This document shows, piece after piece, positions 60,978-64,000 of a stretch of 64,000 nt of DNA. Under the pieces are notes generated by a model that was not told the origin of the DNA, did not search any database, and saw only the letters and a list, made by a program, of their open reading frames with translations. Within the stretch, counting starts at the first letter, position 1. Every line of letters begins with the position of its first letter. This stretch comes from IMCC26077 sp964418325 (GTDB taxonomy: Bacteria > Actinomycetota > Actinomycetes > Nanopelagicales > Nanopelagicaceae), in assembly GCA_964418325.1 (NCBI GenBank), contig CAYQLC010000007.1, positions 1 to 64,000 of the forward strand, given 5' to 3'. The position numbers were made by a program, and so were the translations under genes.

Positions 60978-62440
60978 CATTGTGGGGTGGTCGATTCTCA
61001 CGGGAGACCTCAGATGCGATGGCTGCATTGTCGCGCAGCGTCCACTTCGATTGGCGATTGGCCCCTTACGACATTGTCAGTAGCAAGGCGCATTGTCGAA
61101 ATCTCGTCAAAAGCAAAATTCTCACAAACATTGAAGGCAAGAAAATAGAGACGGCGCTTGATTTGCTCAGAAGGGATATTGCTAGAGGCCTGGTGGCTCC
61201 AACGAGTAATGATGAAGATTTGCATGGCGTGATTGAGCGCGTATTGGCAGATCGAATCGGAGATCTTGCGGGCAAGCTTCGTGCCGGACGTTCTCGCAAT
61301 GACCAGATTGCTACCGATTTACGGTTATACCTCCGGGAAGTTAGTTGCGAAGTGATTTCCTACTTGCTTCAGTTGACTGATGCATTCATAAAACAAGCAA
61401 AGCGACATGAAGTGAGCTATGTATCGGGCTTTACACATCTGCAACATGCACAACCAATTGTTTTCGGACATGAATTAGCTAAACATGCGCACGCGCTTCT
61501 TCGTGACGTAGAGCGCTTGGAGCAATGGTGGTTGCGAACTGGAGTAAGTCCTCTCGGATCGGGAGCGCTCGCAGGCAGCGTCCTCTCAGCAAATCCGGAG
61601 GGATCAGCAAAAGCCCTACTTTTTGAATCTTCGTCAGGCAATAGCATCGATGCTGTCAGTGATAGAGATTTTGCTGCAGAGTTCCTCTTCATCACCGCTC
61701 TGGTTGGCATACACCTTTCTCGTATCGGAGAAGAGTGGATACTCTGGAGTTCAACTGAATTTGGTTGGGCGCGATTAGATGATGCGTATTCCACTGGCTC
61801 CTCGATTATGCCGCAAAAGAAGAATCCAGATGTTGCCGAACTTGCTCGAGGAAAGAGTGGACGCCTAGTCGGAAACTTAACTTCCCTTTTGGTTACTCTC
61901 AAGGGCTTGCCCTTTGCTTACAACCGGGATCTCCAAGAGGACAAAGAACCGGTCTTTGACTCAGTCGATACGCTTTTACTTTTACTTCCTGCCGTCATTG
62001 GAATGGTAGAGACTACGGAGTTCGATCAAAAACGAATGTCAGCAGGCGCGACCAGTGGTTTTGCTCTAGCTACTGAAGTTGCCGACTATCTCGTTCGCAA
62101 AGGGATTCCTTTTGCCAAGGCTCACGAAATCTCGGGTAAAGCGGTAGCCCTGGCCGAAGGCAAGAAGGTAGGGCTCGAAGAGCTTTCACTCGCTGACTAT
62201 CAAGGGCTCAACAAGCTGTTTCAACCGGATCTCTTCAAGGCGCTGACTGTTGAATCGGCGGTAGCATCCCGGAAGAGTCGCGGGGGCACAGCGCCCTCTG
62301 CGCTCCGCGCGCAAATCACCGAGTTAGGTACGCTCGTCTCGGTTGCAAAGCGGGCAAACACCAAGCGTGCACAGATGTTTGTCAAGCTCTGGGGCGAAGT
62401 TGAGCCAAAAGCCAAACGCGGCAGGGGGGCGAAAAAATAG
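60974..62440 (+). CDS. argH: Argininosuccinate lyase
   Basis: ArgH cleaves argininosuccinate to arginine and fumarate, the final step. The 488-residue protein has LWGGRFSRETSD, DLHGVIERVLADRIGDLAGKLRAGRSRNDQIATDLRLYLR, GFTHLQHAQP (catalytic His) and the lyase signature GSSIMPQKKNPD. The C-terminal tail is basic (KAKRGRGAKK). It overlaps argR by 4 bp. The normal neighbour argG is not present between argR and argH. Confidence 0.97.
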   Translation: MTLWGGRFSRETSDAMAALSRSVHFDWRLAPYDIVSSKAHCRNLVKSKILTNIEGKKIETALDLLRRDIARGLVAPTSNDEDLHGVIERVLADRIGDLAGKLRAGRSRNDQIATDLRLYLREVSCEVISYLLQLTDAFIKQAKRHEVSYVSGFTHLQHAQPIVFGHELAKHAHALLRDVERLEQWWLRTGVSPLGSGALAGSVLSANPEGSAKALLFESSSGNSIDAVSDRDFAAEFLFITALVGIHLSRIGEEWILWSSTEFGWARLDDAYSTGSSIMPQKKNPDVAELARGKSGRLVGNLTSLLVTLKGLPFAYNRDLQEDKEPVFDSVDTLLLLLPAVIGMVETTEFDQKRMSAGATSGFALATEVADYLVRKGIPFAKAHEISGKAVALAEGKKVGLEELSLADYQGLNKLFQPDLFKALTVESAVASRKSRGGTAPSALRAQITELGTLVSVAKRANTKRAQMFVKLWGEVEPKAKRGRGAKK

Positions 62441-63708
62441 TGGTATCAAGTCATGAGCTACTCGATGATCTTGAATGGCGTGGTTTAGTTGCACAAACAA
62501 CCGATCGCGATGAACTAATCAAAGCGTTGGATAACGGCCCCATCACGCTCTATATCGGATTTGATCCAACTGCACCAAGTTTGCACATTGGCAGTCTCGC
62601 TGTTCTATTGGTTCTCAAAAGATTTCAATTGGCTGGACACCGACCGATTGCTCTAGTTGGGGGAGCCACTGGACTGGTTGGTGATCCAAGCGGGAAGTCT
62701 GAAGAGCGAACTCTTAATGATGAGAGCGTAGTTGCAGATTTCGTCGCACGAATTCGAAAACAAGTGGAGCCTTACCTTGAATTCAACAACTCGAAGACTG
62801 GCGCACTCGTAGTTAACAATTTGGATTGGACTGCACCTCTATCTGCGATCTCTTTTTTACGAGATATTGGAAAGCATTTCAGCGTTAATCAAATGCTAGC
62901 CAAGGATTCCGTCTCTTCACGTTTGAACGCTGGCGGAATCTCTTACACAGAATTCTCTTACCAGGTACTTCAAGGATTTGATTTCCTTGAGCTGTATCGA
63001 CGACATGACTGCACCTTGCAAATCGGCGGGAGTGATCAATGGGGAAATATTGTTGCCGGCCTTGATTTGATTCGAAAAGTAGAGCAGGGGAGCGCACATT
63101 GCCTCACAGTTCCATTGGTAACTAAGGCAGATGGAACAAAGTTTGGTAAAACTGCAACTGGCACAATTTGGCTCGATGGCGAATTAACCTCTCCGTACGC
63201 TCTCTATCAATACTGGCTTGGCGTAGATGATCGAGATGTCATTTCGTACATCAAGATTTTTACTTTTGCATCACGCGAAGAGGTCGAATCGTTACACCGA
63301 GAGGTTGTTGAGAATCCTGGAGCACGAAATGCAGCACGCTTCCTCGCTCGAGATGTAACTGCGCGGGTACATGGCGAAGATGCGATGATCAAAGTCGAGG
63401 AGGTCTCCAAAGCGCTCTTTGGACAGGGAGATTTGGCTGGCGTGGATGGCGCCACCTTAGGCGCAGCAGCGCAGGCGCTGCCCAATACTCCCTTTGCGGA
63501 GGGGCTCTTGGCTGTCGATGCTTTTACCCAGGCGGGCCTCTGCGACTCCAAATCAGCAGCTCGTCGCCTCATCAAAGAGGGCGGGGCCTATGTCAACAAT
63601 GAGCGGGTTGTTGATGAGGGTGCCATTTTGCAAAAAACCCAATTAATTCAGGGGAATTTAATACTCTTGCGCAAAGGCAAGCGCGAACTGGGTGCGGTCA
63701 TCGCTTAG
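62440..63708 (+). CDS. tyrS: Tyrosyl-tRNA synthetase
   Basis: TyrS charges tRNA-Tyr. The 422-residue class I enzyme has the HIGH-type motif HIGS at residues 49-52 (DPTAPSLHIGSLAVLL), the tyrosine pocket YTEFSYQVLQGFDFLELYR, GGSDQWGNIVAGLDL, and the KMSKS-type KFGKT at 234-238. The C-terminal S4 domain (SAARRLIKEGGAYVNNERV) binds tRNA. The GTG start shares one base with the argH TAG stop, so it is the last gene of the arginine transcript. The rRNA promoter begins 35 bp downstream. Confidence 0.97.
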   Translation: MVSSHELLDDLEWRGLVAQTTDRDELIKALDNGPITLYIGFDPTAPSLHIGSLAVLLVLKRFQLAGHRPIALVGGATGLVGDPSGKSEERTLNDESVVADFVARIRKQVEPYLEFNNSKTGALVVNNLDWTAPLSAISFLRDIGKHFSVNQMLAKDSVSSRLNAGGISYTEFSYQVLQGFDFLELYRRHDCTLQIGGSDQWGNIVAGLDLIRKVEQGSAHCLTVPLVTKADGTKFGKTATGTIWLDGELTSPYALYQYWLGVDDRDVISYIKIFTFASREEVESLHREVVENPGARNAARFLARDVTARVHGEDAMIKVEEVSKALFGQGDLAGVDGATLGAAAQALPNTPFAEGLLAVDAFTQAGLCDSKSAARRLIKEGGAYVNNERVVDEGAILQKTQLIQGNLILLRKGKRELGAVIA

Positions 63709-63743
63709 AATGATGTCCTCAAAAAAGGGGGCAGAGGCCCGAT

Positions 63744-63773
63744 TTGACCCCCCGCCCGCCCAGGGCATAACCT
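63744..63773 (+). promoter_or_regulatory. Promoter of an rRNA operon
   Basis: TTGACC (63744-63749) and TAACCT (63768-63773) are separated by 18 bp, with a C-rich spacer and C-rich downstream DNA. Both hexamers and spacing resemble the rpsA promoter at 18643. Transcription would start near 63780. Confidence 0.7.
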
Positions 63774-64000
63774 TTCCCCCTCGCTGAGAAGCGGACAGCA
63801 AAAGGGCGAAAGCCGCAACTGGCCGTTCAGCACACTTCCACTCGTAGAAGTTTGCACATTCGTGTGCCTGCGTCATGTGAGCGTGAAGTGAGCCCTCATC
63901 CAAACATGAGAATGTTTTGTTGAGTGCGCATCCGTACCTTGAGAACTCAACAGCGTGCCATAAAGTCAATGCCAATTTTTAACTCGTCGGCATTCTTTTT
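63774..64000 (+). promoter_or_regulatory. Leader of an rRNA operon (16S gene lies beyond the window)
   Basis: No gene is present in 63709-64000. The segment TTGAGAACTCAACAG (63939-63953), followed by AGTCAATGCCAATTTTT, is the conserved actinobacterial boxA/processing region found upstream of 16S rRNA (and also before 23S). GCACA-TTCG-TGTGC (63854-63867) is a stable UUCG-capped hairpin. The 16S start (GTTTGATC...) is not reached. With a strong promoter just upstream, this is the start of an rrn operon rather than the 16S-23S spacer. Confidence 0.72.

Noticed and set aside
63658..63975. Minus-strand frame of 105 codons downstream of tyrS
   Set aside because: It covers the rRNA promoter and leader and shows no protein family features.
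1..64000. Mobile elements, prophage, toxin-antitoxin or defence genes
   Set aside because: No transposase, integrase, terminal repeats, restriction, CRISPR or toxin signature was seen on either strand.

Overview
The window looks like the chromosome of an actinobacterium (Actinomycetota) with moderate G+C, judged by eye at about half. The lineage call rests on an RbpA-type RNA polymerase-binding protein, WhiA, a PdtaR-like ANTAR response regulator, a sufR-sufB-sufD-Rieske-sufC-sufS-sufU-sufT cluster, an InhA-type enoyl-ACP reductase, DUF3099 and argCJBD-R-H. The gene packing is very tight, with many 1-8 bp overlaps, which would suit a streamlined free-living (possibly aquatic) relative of Nanopelagicales. 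That last placement is inference. A run of exactly 100 N at 48958-49057 shows this is a scaffolded draft assembly.

Layout. 1-9.3 kb: the tail of a DsbA-like oxidoreductase, lgt, a VIT1-family transporter, gltBD and pyk. 9.3-9.9 kb: an odd short tRNA with a CAA anticodon, followed one base later by an ANTAR response regulator. 10.1-15.4 kb: a branched-chain amino acid-type ABC transporter. Its binding lipoprotein is on the plus strand, and livF, livG, livM and a livH with an extra N-terminal domain are on the minus strand, meeting at a strong hairpin terminator. 15.5-34 kb: a MenI/YdiI-like thioesterase, polA, rpsA, coaE, uvrB-uvrA-uvrC, rapZ, yvcK, whiA, gap-pgk-tpiA, secG and rbpA. 34-39.7 kb (minus): pgi, tal, tkt and ctaA. 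39.7-46 kb: the SUF iron-sulfur assembly operon. 46-48.9 kb: an ABC exporter, SURF1 and DUF3099. After the gap: fabG, inhA-type fabI, infC-rpmI-rplT, a SpoU methyltransferase, pheST, the arginine operon argCJBDRH and tyrS. The window ends in the promoter and leader of an rRNA operon, before 16S rRNA begins.

The window is almost entirely core metabolism and information processing. I found no mobile element, CRISPR array, prophage or defence island, and no clearly new multi-gene system. The most rewarding signals are regulatory. Eight genes that head transcripts carry a TANNNT -10 hexamer 6 or 7 bases before the start codon, pointing to leaderless mRNAs. infC starts at AUC. A palindrome overlaps the sufR start codon, and paired ARG-box-like repeats overlap the argC promoter. 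rpsA is preceded by two mutually exclusive hairpins. Two leaders carry perfect triplicate 10- and 11-bp repeats. The tRNA abuts the response regulator directly. Several start codons were moved from the longest open frame to positions supported by homology, coupling or promoter placement (livK, polA, uvrC, whiA, gap, pgi, sufR, sufT, SURF1, DUF3099, infC).
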